Of a stretch of 64,000 bases of DNA, positions 43,473 to 53,812 are shown in pieces. The stretch is from Agitococcus lubricus (GTDB lineage: Bacteria; Pseudomonadota; Gammaproteobacteria; Pseudomonadales; Moraxellaceae), in contig NZ_QAON01000004.1 of NCBI RefSeq assembly GCF_003051055.1, positions 62,001-126,000 of the forward strand, in the 5' to 3' direction. Positions within the stretch are counted from its first letter, which is position 1, and every line of letters starts with the position of its first letter. The position numbers and the translations under genes were made by a program. The notes under the pieces were generated by a model. It worked only from the letters and a program-made list of their open reading frames with translations, was not told the DNA's origin and did not search any database.

Positions 43473-44014
43473 ACAAACGTCTCAGCATTGACTAACAAAC
43501 ACCCTGCTTGGTCTTTAGACGATAAAATAGGCGGCTGTGTAAGTGGCCAATCTATATTGAGTTGAGGGTCATCCCATCGCAGACAGCGTTCGTGTTGTGG
43601 CGCGTAATAATCGCTGGTTTTATATAAAAATTCGGCTTCTGCCGACAGTACCAAAAAGCCATGTGCAAAGCCTTCTGGAATCCAGAGCTGGCGTTTGTTA
43701 GCTGCCGATAAATGCACACCCACCCACTGACCAAACGTTGGGGATTGCTGGCGTAAATCGACCGCAACATCATAGACCTCACCCACCACGACACGCACTA
43801 ATTTTGCTTGGGCTTGCTGAATTTGATAATGCAAACCTCGTAATACATGCTGCTGAGAACGGGAATGATTATCTTGCACAAAATTGGCCGTTAAACCTGT
43901 TACGGCCTGAAAATGTTGTTGATTAAAACTTTCATAAAAAAAACCACGCTCATCACCATACACGGTCGGCTCGATGATTAATACGTCAGGAATAGCGGTG
44001 GATAAAACCTTCAT
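43469..44014 (-). CDS. rmlC: dTDP-4-dehydrorhamnose 3,5-epimerase
   Basis: A 181-residue cupin-type epimerase. The catalytic His lies in [20 protein letters not shown] and the catalytic Tyr in [22 protein letters not shown]. The opening [27 protein letters not shown] is standard. The start overlaps the rmlA stop (ATGA). Confidence 0.95.
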   Translation of the reverse strand: MKVLSTAIPDVLIIEPTVYGDERGFFYESFNQQHFQAVTGLTANFVQDNHSRSQQHVLRGLHYQIQQAQAKLVRVVVGEVYDVAVDLRQQSPTFGQWVGVHLSAANKRQLWIPEGFAHGFLVLSAEAEFLYKTSDYYAPQHERCLRWDDPQLNIDWPLTQPPILSSKDQAGCLLVNAETFV

Positions 44015-44880
44015 CTCTCACCTGCCAACTTCAACAAATATTGACCATACCCTGTTTTCGCAAAAACCTGCGCTTGCTGGAGTAATTGGGTATGGCTAAT
44101 CCAGCCTTGGCTATAGGCAATTTCCTCTAAACAAGCCACTTTTAAGCCTTGACGTTCCTCAATAGTTTTCACATATTGCGAGGCATCCAACAAACTATCG
44201 TGTGTTCCTGTATCTAACCACGCAAAACCCCGACCAAAACGCTCCACACGCAAGTCGCCACGACGTAAATACGCATTATTGACATCGGTAATCTCTAATT
44301 CTCCGCGCGCGGAAGGGGTAATTTGTTTCGCTATTTCAATGACCGTGTTATCGTAGAAATAGAGTCCCGTCACGGCATAACTTGATTTAGGATGTTGTGG
44401 TTTTTCTTCAATTGATATTGCGTTATCTTGTGCATCAAACTCAATCACACCAAAACGCTCAGGGTCTTTGACCCAATAACCAAAAATGGTTGCACCCGTC
44501 GCTTGGCTAGCAGCACGTTTTAATTTGTCACTAAAATGCTGACCATGAAAAATATTATCGCCCAAAATCAGACACACATTGTCAGTACCGACAAACGTTT
44601 CGCCAATCATAAAGGCTTGTGCTAAACCATCTGGCGAGGCTTGCATGGCATAACTCAGTTGAATACCAAAGGCACTGCCATCGCCTAATAACTGCTGATA
44701 GGACGGTAAATCGCGCGGGGTCGAAATAATGAGAATCTCGCGAATACCCGCTAACATGAGTACCGATAACGGGTAATAAATCATCGGCTTATCATAAATG
44801 GGTAATAACTGTTTAGAAATAGAGAGGGTCAAGGGATATAAACGTGTTCCTGACCCACCTGCCAAAATAATCCCCTTCAT
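44011..44880 (-). CDS. rmlA: Glucose-1-phosphate thymidylyltransferase
   Basis: A 289-residue enzyme making dTDP-glucose from glucose-1-phosphate and dTTP. The start is [18 protein letters not shown], 4 bp after the rmlB stop; a longer frame would run into rmlB. Also visible: [25 protein letters not shown] (metal Asp) and [16 protein letters not shown]. First committed step of the rhamnose pathway. Confidence 0.95.
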   Translation of the reverse strand: MKGIILAGGSGTRLYPLTLSISKQLLPIYDKPMIYYPLSVLMLAGIREILIISTPRDLPSYQQLLGDGSAFGIQLSYAMQASPDGLAQAFMIGETFVGTDNVCLILGDNIFHGQHFSDKLKRAASQATGATIFGYWVKDPERFGVIEFDAQDNAISIEEKPQHPKSSYAVTGLYFYDNTVIEIAKQITPSARGELEITDVNNAYLRRGDLRVERFGRGFAWLDTGTHDSLLDASQYVKTIEERQGLKVACLEEIAYSQGWISHTQLLQQAQVFAKTGYGQYLLKLAGER

Positions 44881-44884
44881 GTTT

Positions 44885-45952
44885 TTAATTTCCCTTGTGT
44901 TGTGACAAATAAGACTGATACTCACCCGTTTGTATTTGTTTTAACCATGCCTGATTATGCAAATACCAAATGACTGTTTTTCGTAAACCTGTGGCAAACG
45001 TTTCTTGTGCACGCCACCCCAACTCGGTTTCCAATTTGCTGGCATCAATCGCATAACGCCAATCATGGCCTAAACGGTCTGAGACAAAGGTCATTTGTTT
45101 TTTATATGACACACCATCCACTCTAGGATGTAGTTCATCTAATAACTCACAAATTTGTGTCACTACATCGATATTTTTTTGTTCATTTCGGCCACCAATA
45201 TTATAGCTGTGTCCCACTTTTCCCTTCGCCAACACCAAACGAATAGCAGCACAATGGTCGCTGACATACAACCAATCACGCACATTTAAGCCATTACCAT
45301 ACACAGGTAACGGTTTGTCAGCGAGTGCCTGTACAATCATCAGTGGAATAAGTTTTTCGGGAAACTGAAACGCGCCATAATTATTTGAGCAGTTAGTCGT
45401 GATAACAGGTAAACCATAGGTGTGATGCCATGCGCGCACTAAATGGTCAGAGGCGGCTTTACTTGCAGAATAAGGACTATTGGGCGCATAAGCGGTGGTT
45501 TCACTAAATGCAGGCTCTGTGCTTGTCAACGAACCATAGACTTCATCAGTAGACACATGCAAAAAACGGAAGTGTTCTTTTTTATCCGCCCCTAAACTTT
45601 GCCAATACTGACGTACGGCCTCTAAGAGCACAAATGTGCCTGTGACATTGGTCTCTATGAATGCGGCTGGTTTATTAATAGACCTGTCAACATGACTTTC
45701 GGCAGCGAAATTCACAATACAATCAGGCTGATAATGAGATAACACATACTGTAAACGTGCACTGTCACCAATATCGGCATGAACAAAATGATAATTTGAC
45801 TGCTGCGCAACGGTGGCTAAATTCGCTAAATTCGCAGCATAGTTTAATTTGTCAAGATTCACGACTTGGCTGTTTGGTTCTGCTTGATACCAGTCCAAAA
45901 TAAAGTTTGAGCCAATAAATCCTGCCCCACCCGTCACTAATATGGTTTTCAT
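44885..45952 (-). CDS. rmlB: dTDP-glucose 4,6-dehydratase
   Basis: A 355-residue SDR dehydratase. The NAD loop is [14 protein letters not shown], the substrate-contact segment is [11 protein letters not shown], and the active site is HVSTDEVYG with [15 protein letters not shown] (YxxxK). [19 protein letters not shown] is typical. First gene of rmlBACD. The DUF4124 gene ends upstream on the opposite side (leftward) of it, 17 bp away. Confidence 0.96.
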   Translation of the reverse strand: MKTILVTGGAGFIGSNFILDWYQAEPNSQVVNLDKLNYAANLANLATVAQQSNYHFVHADIGDSARLQYVLSHYQPDCIVNFAAESHVDRSINKPAAFIETNVTGTFVLLEAVRQYWQSLGADKKEHFRFLHVSTDEVYGSLTSTEPAFSETTAYAPNSPYSASKAASDHLVRAWHHTYGLPVITTNCSNNYGAFQFPEKLIPLMIVQALADKPLPVYGNGLNVRDWLYVSDHCAAIRLVLAKGKVGHSYNIGGRNEQKNIDVVTQICELLDELHPRVDGVSYKKQMTFVSDRLGHDWRYAIDASKLETELGWRAQETFATGLRKTVIWYLHNQAWLKQIQTGEYQSYLSQHKGN

Positions 45953-45968
45953 AATTACAATCTGTAGA

Positions 45969-46499
45969 CTATTTTTTCTTCTTCAAGGCGCTTTGTTGTT
46001 GTACAAAAAAATCCACTGTCGTTGAGCCCAATACATTGCCGTCTTTATCCACAGCCTTAATATCTAAACGATGCTGACCACGTTCTAGCTTGGAAGGGTC
46101 AATATTGGGGGCAAAGGTGTCTTGATTGTAAAATTGTCCATCTAAGGATACTTTGAGATGATGCTCGCGCCACAATGATGGGTCTAAGCTAATCATGGGG
46201 CTAAAAGGCTCATCTCCGTGTTGGATAGTATCACCCGACTTTAATTTGTCGATGCTAATTTGATAACTTGTTGGCGCGCCAACGACATTGGTGGTTTCAG
46301 GCTTTTTCATCTTTTTTTCAATGACTGAGCGCGGCAATGCTGGCATGGTGGCTACAGGTTTTTCTTCTACCTCTACAGCATTTGTACTGCCTGTATCCGA
46401 ATAAATCACATTCCCATTTTTATCGTAACTTTTATAAATCCCCGCCTGTGTCGTTGTCGCTAGTAGCACCGTGATGAGACCTATCATTAAGCTGTACAT
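45969..46499 (-). CDS. Exported DUF4124-domain protein
   Basis: A 176-residue protein. The start [19 protein letters not shown] has a ribosome site (GGAG, 7 nt before) and gives a clean signal peptide; a longer frame adds eight residues without one. The mature N-terminus [19 protein letters not shown] is the DUF4124 motif; the C-terminal part (residues about 90-170) is a predicted beta-sandwich ([11 protein letters not shown]...[15 protein letters not shown]). It commonly sits near glnA in related bacteria. Periplasmic, role unknown. The tail ends in a run of lysines. Confidence 0.8.
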   Translation of the reverse strand: MYSLMIGLITVLLATTTQAGIYKSYDKNGNVIYSDTGSTNAVEVEEKPVATMPALPRSVIEKKMKKPETTNVVGAPTSYQISIDKLKSGDTIQHGDEPFSPMISLDPSLWREHHLKVSLDGQFYNQDTFAPNIDPSKLERGQHRLDIKAVDKDGNVLGSTTVDFFVQQQSALKKKK

Positions 46500-46545
46500 T
46501 TTTAGCTCCAATCTAGTTGACATATTTGAAGCGGATTATAAAAAC

Positions 46546-46574
46546 AAAAAAGGCTCATTTTCATGAGCCTTTTT
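46546..46574. terminator. Intrinsic terminator after glnA
   Basis: AGGCTCAT (46551-46558) pairs with ATGAGCCT (46563-46570) over a 4-nt loop. A five-A run on the left and a T-run on the right make it work in both directions. It lies 34 bp past the leftward glnA stop and ahead of the DUF4124 gene, separating the two transcripts. Confidence 0.85.
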
Positions 46575-46607
46575 GTCAAAGCGTGACGCTTTATATAAAA
46601 CAGTGTA

Positions 46608-48017
46608 TTACACGCTGTAGTACATATCGAACTCAATAGGATGAACTGTTGTGTTCAAGCGACGAACTTCTTCAGTTTTCAACTCAATGAAAGCATCAAG
46701 GAACTCTTTAGTGAACACGCCACCTTTTAATAAGAACTCATGGTCAGCTTTCAAGCAGTCTAAAGCTTGTTCTAAACTTTCGGCTACTGTTGGGATTAAT
46801 GCATCTTCTTCTGGTGGTAAGTCATACAAGTTTTTGTCTGCTGCATCACCAGGATGGATTTTGTTTTGAATACCATCTAAACCCGCCATCATCAAGGCAG
46901 CAAAACATAAGTAGGGGTTTGCACCTGGATCTGGGAAGCGAGTTTCGATACGAACAGCTTTTGGACTGCTTACGTAGGGAATACGGATAGAAGCAGAGCG
47001 GTTACGTGCAGAGTAAGCTAACTTGATGGGTGCTTCGTAGTGAGGAACCAAACGCTTGTAGGAGTTAGTTAATGGGTTAGTAATCGCATTCAACGCACGA
47101 GCGTGTTTGATGATACCACCGATGTAATATAAAGCTAATTCAGACAAGCCACCGTATTGGTCGCCAGAGAATAAGTTTTTACCATCTTTGCTTAACGATT
47201 GGTGTACGTGCATACCAGAACCGTTGTCACCCACTAATGGCTTTGGCATAAAGGTTGCTGTTTTGCCGAAAGCGTGAGCAACGTTGTGTACAGCATATTT
47301 TAATACTTGTACTTCGTCAGCTTTACGTACTAAGGTATTAAATGCAACACCGATTTCGCTTTGGCAAGAAGCCACTTCGTGGTGTTGTACTTCGATTTTG
47401 CCTTCGCCTAACATGGACTCAATCGCGTTACACATAGCAACACGTAAATCTTGAGCAGAGTCAATTGGAGGAACTGGGAAGTAACCGCCTTTTACACGTG
47501 GACGGTGACCTGTGTTACCACCTTCGTAGTCTTTGTTAGTAGACCAAGCTGCTTCTTCGGCATAAATGGTATGACGAGCACCGCTCATGTCGATGTCCCA
47601 TTTTACTTCGTCAAAGACAAAGAATTCTGGCTCTGGACCAAAATAAGCTGTGTCGGCAATGCCCGTTGCTTTTAAGTAGGCTTCAGCGCGGCGAGCGATA
47701 GAACGTGGGTCACGCTCATAACCTTGCATAGTGCTTGGCTCGATGATGTCACACGAGATAACAACCGTTGGCTCATCAAAGAATGGGTCCATGAATGCGG
47801 TTTCTGCATCTGGCATCAAAATCATGTCAGAGGCTTCGATACCTTTCCAACCCGCAATCGAAGAACCGTCAAACATTTTTCCTTTTTCAAAAGTTTCTTC
47901 GTCAACGGTGTAAGCTGGGAAAGAAACGTGTTGCTCTTTACCACGAATATCGGTAAAGCGTAAGTCAACCCACTTAGCTTCATTTTGTTTAATAAGGTCA
48001 AGGGCTTTATTGGCCAT
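46608..48017 (-). CDS. glnA: Glutamine synthetase type I
   Basis: A 469-residue enzyme that makes glutamine from glutamate, ammonia and ATP; it forms a dodecamer. Signatures: [33 protein letters not shown], the ATP-site [17 protein letters not shown], and the adenylylation loop region [20 protein letters not shown], where the Tyr modified by GlnE is at NLYDLPP. The last residues YYSV are typical. GGAG 9 nt ahead of the ATG. Single gene with its own terminator. The long upstream region (48018-48630) probably carries nitrogen control. Confidence 0.98.
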   Translation of the reverse strand: MANKALDLIKQNEAKWVDLRFTDIRGKEQHVSFPAYTVDEETFEKGKMFDGSSIAGWKGIEASDMILMPDAETAFMDPFFDEPTVVISCDIIEPSTMQGYERDPRSIARRAEAYLKATGIADTAYFGPEPEFFVFDEVKWDIDMSGARHTIYAEEAAWSTNKDYEGGNTGHRPRVKGGYFPVPPIDSAQDLRVAMCNAIESMLGEGKIEVQHHEVASCQSEIGVAFNTLVRKADEVQVLKYAVHNVAHAFGKTATFMPKPLVGDNGSGMHVHQSLSKDGKNLFSGDQYGGLSELALYYIGGIIKHARALNAITNPLTNSYKRLVPHYEAPIKLAYSARNRSASIRIPYVSSPKAVRIETRFPDPGANPYLCFAALMMAGLDGIQNKIHPGDAADKNLYDLPPEEDALIPTVAESLEQALDCLKADHEFLLKGGVFTKEFLDAFIELKTEEVRRLNTTVHPIEFDMYYSV

Positions 48018-48630
48018 TTACAGCTGCTCCAAAAAATACCAGTACTAATTGATCCTAACGTAGATTCTGTTGCGGTTAATATCATCCACCTTGCTCAGTA
48101 CCACAGACTATCAATAGCTTGTGAGACACACAGACAATATAAACAACGTTTCGTTGTCGCTAACCGTTCAACAGTCCCTAATACAAAATTTGGGGTTTCC
48201 GTATTTTGCATCTCGTTGTTTAGGGATTGTCGCTACTCAATTTCAGCCTGAATGACGACATCATTTAAGGCACTACTAAAAGCATCGGCAGTTTAGCAGA
48301 ATAATCGTGCTACTCAAGCAACAACGTACAGAACTTGCAGAGCGACAACATTTATCACGCAATGTATGACTGTTTTCGCTCTATTTTCCGATTACACGCA
48401 GAAATCATTGCTTTAATTTTAACGCAAGCCTTCCAAAAGCAAATTATATGCCACGTCTCAAAATAGCGCATTTATGCATTTTTTATTGCACTAAAGGCAG
48501 AATTTACATGCAATAACGCACCAAAAAATAGCAAATAAACTAATTTCGCACCAAAAAACAACATCAATTATCGATTTACCCTACACAGAATGATGGTCAT
48601 AAGGGACTGATGTAAAAAACTGCCTGTGCT
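48018..48630 (-). promoter_or_regulatory. glnA: Long glnA upstream region with direct repeats and dyads
   Basis: No gene is seen. Two direct repeats CGCACCAAAAAA at 48517-48528 and 48547-48558 are 30 bp apart, close to three helical turns, about 500 bp upstream of glnA. Their inverse, TTTTGGTGCG, resembles an NtrC half-site (TGGTGC). Nearer the gene are a small dyad ACAACG-TTT-CGTTGT (48143-48157) and an 11-bp imperfect inverted repeat (48171-48181 with 48220-48230). No canonical sigma-54 promoter was found; a near match has the wrong spacing. Confidence 0.35.
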
Positions 48631-48901
48631 TAGGGGCTGTTGACGTTTTGATTGTGGTTGCGAAAGAGGCTATTTTTTAGAAGATACAAGGGGTGAAGCG
48701 CGTAGTTTGGTTATTCCAAATCAGCGATGAACAACAACGTAGCCTCAAAAAATAGCTCTTTCCCTGTGGGTTCCGTTAAAAACTGGCTCATGCTACGTGA
48801 CAAAACTGGCCAATAGAATCACTATTCGCTGCGTTTTGTGCCTTACCTGAGTCCATTTTTATCAGCAACGCGGCTCACACGCAAAATGTCAACAGACCCT
48901 A
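48631..48901. repeat. MITE-like element, family B, 271 bp
   Basis: The ends 48631-48650 and 48882-48901 are inverted repeats matching at 18 of 20 positions (core CTGTTGAC). A second inner inverted repeat (48662-48678 with 48746-48762) is built on GAAAGAGGCTATTTTTT. TGCT flanks both ends, a possible short target duplication. It holds no credible gene. A lone copy of the right end sits at 50972-50985. It lies 61 bp upstream of the HIT gene and could supply or disturb its promoter. Confidence 0.65.
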
Positions 48902-48962
48902 TGCTTTTATGAAAAACTTACGGTAATCTAGCCCAAGATAAATAACCTGCTAGGACAACATC

Positions 48963-49304
48963 ATGGATTGTATCTTTTGTAAAATTGCCCAAAAACAAAT
49001 AAAGGCTAATATTGTCTTTGAAAATGAGCGTGTGCTTGCTTTTAATGACCTTTTTCCGCAAGCACCCACCCATATTTTGCTGATTCCTAAACAACATTAC
49101 AGTACGCTCAATGATGTGCCCGCAACAGAAGGTGCGGTGCTTGGCGAGTTGATGACAACCGCCGCACAATTAGCCACAGAGTTAGGACTGGCCGAATCTG
49201 GTTATCGCGTCGTTATGAACTGTAATGCCGATGGGGGGCAAAGTGTTTACCACATTCATTTACATTTATTAGCAGGTCGCCGTTTAACTTGGCCACCAGG
49301 CTAA
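48963..49304 (+). CDS. hinT: Histidine-triad (HIT) nucleotide-binding hydrolase
   Basis: A 113-residue HIT protein that hydrolyses nucleoside phosphoramidates. Zn/metal-type start MDCIFCKIAQKQIKANIVFENE, and the triad HxHxH in QSVYHIHLHLLAGRRL, fit HinT. AGGA precedes the ATG by 7 nt. The coq7 reading frame follows within 43 bp, so they may be co-transcribed. Confidence 0.93.
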   Translation: MDCIFCKIAQKQIKANIVFENERVLAFNDLFPQAPTHILLIPKQHYSTLNDVPATEGAVLGELMTTAAQLATELGLAESGYRVVMNCNADGGQSVYHIHLHLLAGRRLTWPPG

Positions 49305-49346
49305 TTGTCACGCCATGATTTCGTTTTTCTGCTTTATATAGGTACG

Positions 49347-49988
49347 ATGATGAGACGTTATAGTTTAGCCGACCGTTTGATTGGCCACGTTGACCAAGTT
49401 GTGCGCACTTTAACACCACAAACTCAGCCTGCGTTACGCGCCAACCCTGCACAGCGCATAGAGAATCCCGCCTTAAACACACAACAGCAAAGCGTTGTCG
49501 CAGGCTTAATGCGTGTAAATCATACGGGGGAAGTGTGTGCACAGGCGTTATATCATGGTCAAGCCCTAACCGCTAAATTAGCCACTGTACGCCAAGACAT
49601 GGAACAAGCCGCGCTTGAAGAACAAGACCATCTGGCATGGTGCGAAGACCGACTCCGTGAACTGAACAGTCAGCCCAGTCTCCTCAATCCGTTATGGTAT
49701 GGTTTATCGTTTGGCATTGGCGCATTAGCAGGGATTGCAGGCGACAAATGGAGCTTGGGCTTTGTCGCCGAAACCGAAAAACAAGTGTGTGCGCATTTAA
49801 CCGCGCACATGCAACAATTGCCTAGCGAAGACCATAAAACCCACGCCATTTTACAACAAATGCATAGCGATGAAGACCATCATCGTCAACAAGCCCTTGC
49901 CGCAGGTGGTGTTACCCTACCACCACCTGTACAACAAATGATGCAGGCTATGTCTAAAGTGATGACCAAGACCAGTTATTATGTTTAA
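49347..49988 (+). CDS. coq7: 2-nonaprenyl-3-methyl-6-methoxy-1,4-benzoquinol hydroxylase
   Basis: A 213-residue di-iron carboxylate enzyme that performs the last ring hydroxylation in ubiquinone synthesis in many Pseudomonadales. Iron-binding motifs: GLMRVNHTGEVCAQALYHGQ, EQAALEEQDHLAWCEDRL and MHSDEDHHRQQA, with E-ExxH spacing as expected. The start ATG is doubled (ATGATG), after AGG; an upstream TTG frame runs out of the hinT stop and is unlikely. It overlaps the next gene by 8 bp. Confidence 0.93.
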   Translation: MMRRYSLADRLIGHVDQVVRTLTPQTQPALRANPAQRIENPALNTQQQSVVAGLMRVNHTGEVCAQALYHGQALTAKLATVRQDMEQAALEEQDHLAWCEDRLRELNSQPSLLNPLWYGLSFGIGALAGIAGDKWSLGFVAETEKQVCAHLTAHMQQLPSEDHKTHAILQQMHSDEDHHRQQALAAGGVTLPPPVQQMMQAMSKVMTKTSYYV

Positions 49989-50460
49989 GCAACTTGTACC
50001 CAAAGCTCTCAAGCTAAAACTCCTATTAAATGCGTACTTACCTTTTTTAGGCGCAGGCATTCAAATTACGCGGGTGAGTGATGATTTTTTAGAAATTGAT
50101 GTCAAAATGCCCTTACATAAGGGCAATAAAAATTATGTCGGTACGCATTTTGGTGGCAGTTTATATGCCATGACCGACCCGTTTTTAATGCTGATGTTGA
50201 TGGAAAACTTAGGTAAAGACTATATTATTTGGGATAAAGCTGCACATATTGACTTTATCAGTCCTGGCCGCGGCACTGTTTATGCGCAATTTAGACTCAC
50301 CAGTAAACAAATTGGCCAAGTCAAACTCGCTGCCGAAAGCGGAAAATCCATTTGTCCCGAATATACCGTAGAGGTCTTGGGTGAAGACGGTAAGGTGGTT
50401 GCTAAAGTGATTAAAACCTTATATGTCAAGAAAAAGTCACGGCAATCACATGCTAGTTAA
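49981..50460 (+). CDS. DUF4442 hotdog-fold thioesterase-like protein
   Basis: A 159-residue protein. KNYVGTHFGGSLYAMTDPFLMLMLMENLGKDYIIWDKAAHIDFI is the conserved DUF4442 core, related to PaaI-type thioesterases. No signal peptide. It overlaps coq7 by 8 bp, so is translationally linked to it. The family has no firm substrate. Confidence 0.82.
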   Translation: MFKQLVPKALKLKLLLNAYLPFLGAGIQITRVSDDFLEIDVKMPLHKGNKNYVGTHFGGSLYAMTDPFLMLMLMENLGKDYIIWDKAAHIDFISPGRGTVYAQFRLTSKQIGQVKLAAESGKSICPEYTVEVLGEDGKVVAKVIKTLYVKKKSRQSHAS

Positions 50461-50476
50461 CGATGAGTCGCTTTTT

Positions 50477-50503
50477 TAGCCCTCTCCTACGAGCAGAGGG
50501 CTA
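50477..50503. other. Hairpin between convergent genes
   Basis: TAGCCCTCT (50477-50485) pairs perfectly with AGAGGGCTA (50495-50503), with a 9-nt loop. It lies between the convergent DUF4442 and OsmC genes. A T-run precedes the stem but none follows it on either strand, so it is not a classic terminator. It shares the CCCTCT core with hairpins after ilvE, glnE and pntB. Confidence 0.5.
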
Positions 50504-50516
50504 AATGACTTGAAGA

Positions 50517-50936
50517 CTAAGCCGGCACAATCTCGTAGTCATGGGTGATTTCCACGCCACCTGCACTCAACATCGCCGAAGCAGAACAGTATTTTTCGGC
50601 AGATAACTCGACCGCTTTTTTTACCTGAACCTCTTTTAAGTCTTTACCTGTCACTACAAAATGCAGATGAATTTTGGTAAAGACGGCAGGTACTGCATCG
50701 GCACGCTCAGCACTTAACTCGGCACGCACATCGGTGACCTGTTGACGTGCTTTTTTCAAAATAGTCACGACATCAAACGACGCGCACCCCCCCAACCCCA
50801 TTAAGATTAATTCCATAGGACGTGCGCCAATGTTACGACCACCGTATTCTGGTGCACCGTCTAAGACAACGGCATGACCACTGCCCGACTCTGCTACAAA
50901 AGACACATCTTTTACCCACTGCACTGCCGCTTTCAT
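50517..50936 (-). CDS. OsmC/Ohr-family peroxiredoxin-like protein
   Basis: A 139-residue protein of the OsmC family. The two reactive cysteines are in GLGGCASFDVVTIL and AEKYCSASAMLSAGGV. The opening VQWVKDVSFVAESGSGHAVVLDG is of the YhfA type. The YhfA group reduces hydroperoxides poorly and its role is unclear. It is convergent with the DUF4442 gene and divergent from crp. Confidence 0.85.
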   Translation of the reverse strand: MKAAVQWVKDVSFVAESGSGHAVVLDGAPEYGGRNIGARPMELILMGLGGCASFDVVTILKKARQQVTDVRAELSAERADAVPAVFTKIHLHFVVTGKDLKEVQVKKAVELSAEKYCSASAMLSAGGVEITHDYEIVPA

Positions 50937-50971
50937 TGATTTTCACTCACATTAAATAGACAATCTTAACC

Positions 50972-50985
50972 GTCAACAGACCCTA
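50972..50985. repeat. Solo terminus of repeat family B
   Basis: GTCAACAGACCCTA is identical to the right end of the 271-bp element at 48631-48901. No matching left end is found nearby. It looks like a remnant of an old insertion in the promoter region of the osmC-type gene. Confidence 0.55.
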
Positions 50986-51018
50986 TTTATCACACGCAAA
51001 TAAAGATTTATTTGCTTT

Positions 51019-51046
51019 TTGACAATAGTCTGTACTTTACTATGAC
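51019..51046 (+). promoter_or_regulatory. crp: Candidate sigma-70 promoter upstream of crp
   Basis: TTGACA (51019-51024), a 16-nt spacer and TATGAC (51041-51046) form a reasonable promoter pair, about 245 bp upstream of the crp ATG. The -35 is perfect and the -10 has four of six consensus bases. The distance would give a long leader, so other promoters may exist. Confidence 0.35.
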
Positions 51047-51292
51047 ATTATTTGGCAATTAGTTCGCAATTCTGCTACAAACTACCCAACATTTGCTATA
51101 TATAGGACTTATTATATGGCGAACTCGCGTTCACAAAGAGGGAATTTGTAACGCCAATCGGTAAACGGACGAATGAGACACGCCATTATTTTGTCTATGT
51201 ATGATATTAACTCACAGGTATTTAATAATCCTTTGCCGACGTTAATCATCAACTAATAGCGTAATAATAAATCTAACTTTAGGACACTATCT

Positions 51293-51928
51293 ATGGCCAT
51301 TATTCCAGCTCTTGATCGTATTCCTCACCTACAAACCTTTTTAGAGCAATGCCATATTCGGCAATATCCGAGTCGGGCAGCGATTGTCCATGCGGGTGAT
51401 GCCTCTGATTCGCTATTTTTTATTGTCAAAGGGTCTGTCTCTGTGGTGATTGAAGATAGCGAAGGCCGCGAGATGGTCGTTGCCTATTTAAATGCAGGTG
51501 ATTTTTTTGGTGAAATGGGCTTATTTGAAGAAAAACCCATTCGTTCGGCATGGATTCGTGCCAAAACCGCCTGCGAAATTGCAGAAATTAGCTACCGTAA
51601 ATTTAAGGAAATTGCGCGCCAAGATGCAGGCTTGATGTTTGCTTTGTCCGCACAATTAGCAGGTCGTTTACGGGCAACGACTCGCAAAGTCAGTGACTTA
51701 GCATTCTTAGATGTGACAGGCCGCGTGGCGCGTTGTTTATTGGACTTATCCAAACAACCCGATGCCATGACCCACCCTGACGGCATGCAAATTCGGGTGA
51801 CGCGTCAAGAAATTGGCCGTATTGTGGGTTGCTCGCGTGAAATGGTTGGCCGCGTTCTCAAGTCCCTTGAAGATCAGGGACTGATTAGCGTCAAAGGCAA
51901 AACGATGGTTATTTTCGGGACGCGCTAG
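51293..51928 (+). CDS. crp: cAMP receptor protein, CRP/Vfr type
   Basis: A 211-residue global regulator. The cyclic-nucleotide domain shows [32 protein letters not shown], keeping the Glu and Arg-Ser of the cAMP pocket. The dimer helix leads to the [33 protein letters not shown], nearly the same as the E. coli CRP recognition helix (Arg-Glu retained). It ends GTR like CRP and Vfr. Its 3' end overlaps the convergent trpC by 20 bp. Confidence 0.96.
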   Translation: MAIIPALDRIPHLQTFLEQCHIRQYPSRAAIVHAGDASDSLFFIVKGSVSVVIEDSEGREMVVAYLNAGDFFGEMGLFEEKPIRSAWIRAKTACEIAEISYRKFKEIARQDAGLMFALSAQLAGRLRATTRKVSDLAFLDVTGRVARCLLDLSKQPDAMTHPDGMQIRVTRQEIGRIVGCSREMVGRVLKSLEDQGLISVKGKTMVIFGTR

Positions 51929-52724
51929 TCTTAGGAAAAAACAAGGCCGACAAGGCTTCGCCTGGTTCGGGAGCGCGCATAAAGGCCTCCCCTACCAAAA
52001 AGGCATTAATACCATTGGCTTGCATCAGCGTCACATCGGTTGGATGCAAAATACCACTTTCGGTGACTATCATGCGGTCTTTGGGTACAGAACGCATCAA
52101 AGCTAAAGTGGTATTTAAGCTGACTTGGAAAGTCTTCAAATTACGGTTGTTAATACCAATCATAGGAACAGGTAACTTTAAGGCACGTTCAAGCTCTGCT
52201 TGACTATGCACCTCTACTAGCACATCTAAACCAAATGCTTGTGCTGTGGCGTATAAGTCGGCCATTTGACTGTCTGATAAAGCACTGACAATCAACAAAA
52301 TAGCGTCCGCACCAATGGCACGCGCTTCTACAATTTGATACGGGTCGATAACAAAGTCTTTGCGCAACACAGGCAAATTACAAACAAAACGGGCTTCTTG
52401 TAAATAGCTATCTGCACCTTGAAAAAAATCCACATCGGTCAACACCGATAAACAAGCTGCGCCTGCTTGTTCATAACTACGGGCAATCTGAGCTGGCACA
52501 AAATCTTCACGAATCACACCTTTAGATGGCGAAGCCTTTTTGATTTCGGCAATAATTGCAGGTTGTTTTTTGTCATGGCGACGTTTTAAGGCTTGATAAA
52601 AACCACGAACAGGCGATGCTTGTGCAGCACGGCTTTCTAAGGTGGCTAAAGACACTTGCCGTTGACGGCTATCGACTTCTTCGGCTTTTCGTTGAAGAAT
52701 CGTACCTAAAATATGTGAACTCAT
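51909..52724 (-). CDS. trpC: Indole-3-glycerol phosphate synthase
   Basis: A 271-residue TIM-barrel enzyme of tryptophan synthesis. Motifs: [20 protein letters not shown] (catalytic Lys), [31 protein letters not shown] (Lys), [12 protein letters not shown] and [11 protein letters not shown]. The stop lies inside the crp coding end (20-bp tail-to-tail overlap). It follows trpD by 41 bp. Confidence 0.96.
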   Translation of the reverse strand: MSSHILGTILQRKAEEVDSRQRQVSLATLESRAAQASPVRGFYQALKRRHDKKQPAIIAEIKKASPSKGVIREDFVPAQIARSYEQAGAACLSVLTDVDFFQGADSYLQEARFVCNLPVLRKDFVIDPYQIVEARAIGADAILLIVSALSDSQMADLYATAQAFGLDVLVEVHSQAELERALKLPVPMIGINNRNLKTFQVSLNTTLALMRSVPKDRMIVTESGILHPTDVTLMQANGINAFLVGEAFMRAPEPGEALSALFFPKTSASRK

Positions 52725-52765
52725 AATAAATCACTTAAAACAAAGGTTTAGTTGTTTCATCACAA

Positions 52766-53809
52766 CTAAACATTAATCGCTAAGGCGCGACTGAAATCTC
52801 GTAATGCAGCCAGCTTTTCTGAGGCCAACCCGCTGTGAATCGCATCTTCGGCCATTGCCACACCCTGTTTAATGGAGCGTGCTGTACCCGCCACATACAA
52901 CGCTGCACCTGCATTGAGTGCAATCATGTCGGCCGCTTTCACTGCCGCTGGTGTGGAACGTTTGGCTAAAGCATTTTCTAATAAGGCGAGAGACTCTTGT
53001 ACATTATCAACAATTAAGCCATCTAATGATTGCGTTTTTAAGCCAACATCTTCTGGGCAAATGCGATACTCGTGGACTTGGCCATCTTTTAGCTCTGCCA
53101 CATAAGTGGGGGTCGCCAAACTAAACTCATCCAAACCATCGTCCGCGTGTACGACTAACACCTGCTCACTGCCCAAACGCCCCAAGACCTCGGCCAGCGG
53201 TCGACACCATGCACGGTCATATACACCTAAAACTTGACGCTTGACGCCCGCAGGGTTGGTTAACGGGCCGAGTACATTAAACAGCGTTCTGATACCTAAC
53301 TCGCGACGCGGTGCAACTGCATGGCGCATAGCCGCATGATGATTGACAGCAAACATAAAGCCCACGCCAATACTGTCTATACAACGGGCGGTCTGTTCGG
53401 CACTTAATTGTAAATTAATACCTGCCGCCTCTAAGACATCGGCACTACCACTCTTAGAAGACACCGCACGATTACCGTGTTTAGCCACTTTAGCGCCAGA
53501 TGCAGCCACAACAAAGGAGGAGGCCGTAGAGACATTAAATAAGTTCGCACCATCACCACCTGTCCCCACAATATCCACCGTATATTGCAAAGAGGCTAAC
53601 TGCACAGGCGTACATAACTCGCGCATTACCCTGACTGCGCCTTCAATTTCGTCTAAGGTTTCGCCCTTCATACGTAAGGCCACCATAAACCCTGCGATTT
53701 GCGCGGTGGTACATTCGCCTGTCATGATTGCACGCATGACCGTTTGCATAGACTCTGTCGATAAATGCTGGCGATTTATTAACTGCGCTAAGGCTTGCTT
53801 GATATCCAT
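52766..53809 (-). CDS. trpD: Anthranilate phosphoribosyltransferase
   Basis: A 347-residue enzyme that joins anthranilate to PRPP. Signatures: [53 protein letters not shown], and [40 protein letters not shown]. The trpG stop is 3 bp upstream of its ATG. Full length. Confidence 0.97.
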   Translation of the reverse strand: MDIKQALAQLINRQHLSTESMQTVMRAIMTGECTTAQIAGFMVALRMKGETLDEIEGAVRVMRELCTPVQLASLQYTVDIVGTGGDGANLFNVSTASSFVVAASGAKVAKHGNRAVSSKSGSADVLEAAGINLQLSAEQTARCIDSIGVGFMFAVNHHAAMRHAVAPRRELGIRTLFNVLGPLTNPAGVKRQVLGVYDRAWCRPLAEVLGRLGSEQVLVVHADDGLDEFSLATPTYVAELKDGQVHEYRICPEDVGLKTQSLDGLIVDNVQESLALLENALAKRSTPAAVKAADMIALNAGAALYVAGTARSIKQGVAMAEDAIHSGLASEKLAALRDFSRALAINV

Positions 53810-53812
53810 GAC

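Larger units (their letters stand above)
50937..51292. other. Intergenic region between osmC-type and crp genes
   Basis: This 356-bp AT-rich region must hold the divergent promoters of both genes. Visible are a lone family B terminus (50972-50985) and one candidate promoter pointing to crp (51019-51046). No other repeat or RNA gene is seen. Confidence 0.5.

Noticed and set aside
48505-48525. Sigma-54 promoter for glnA
   Set aside because: A TGG...TTGC-like pair exists but the GG-to-GC spacing is 9, not 10, and it is about 490 bp from the gene.
50477-50503. Terminator between the DUF4442 and OsmC genes
   Set aside because: Stem is perfect but there is no T-run on the downstream side in either direction; kept only as a hairpin.
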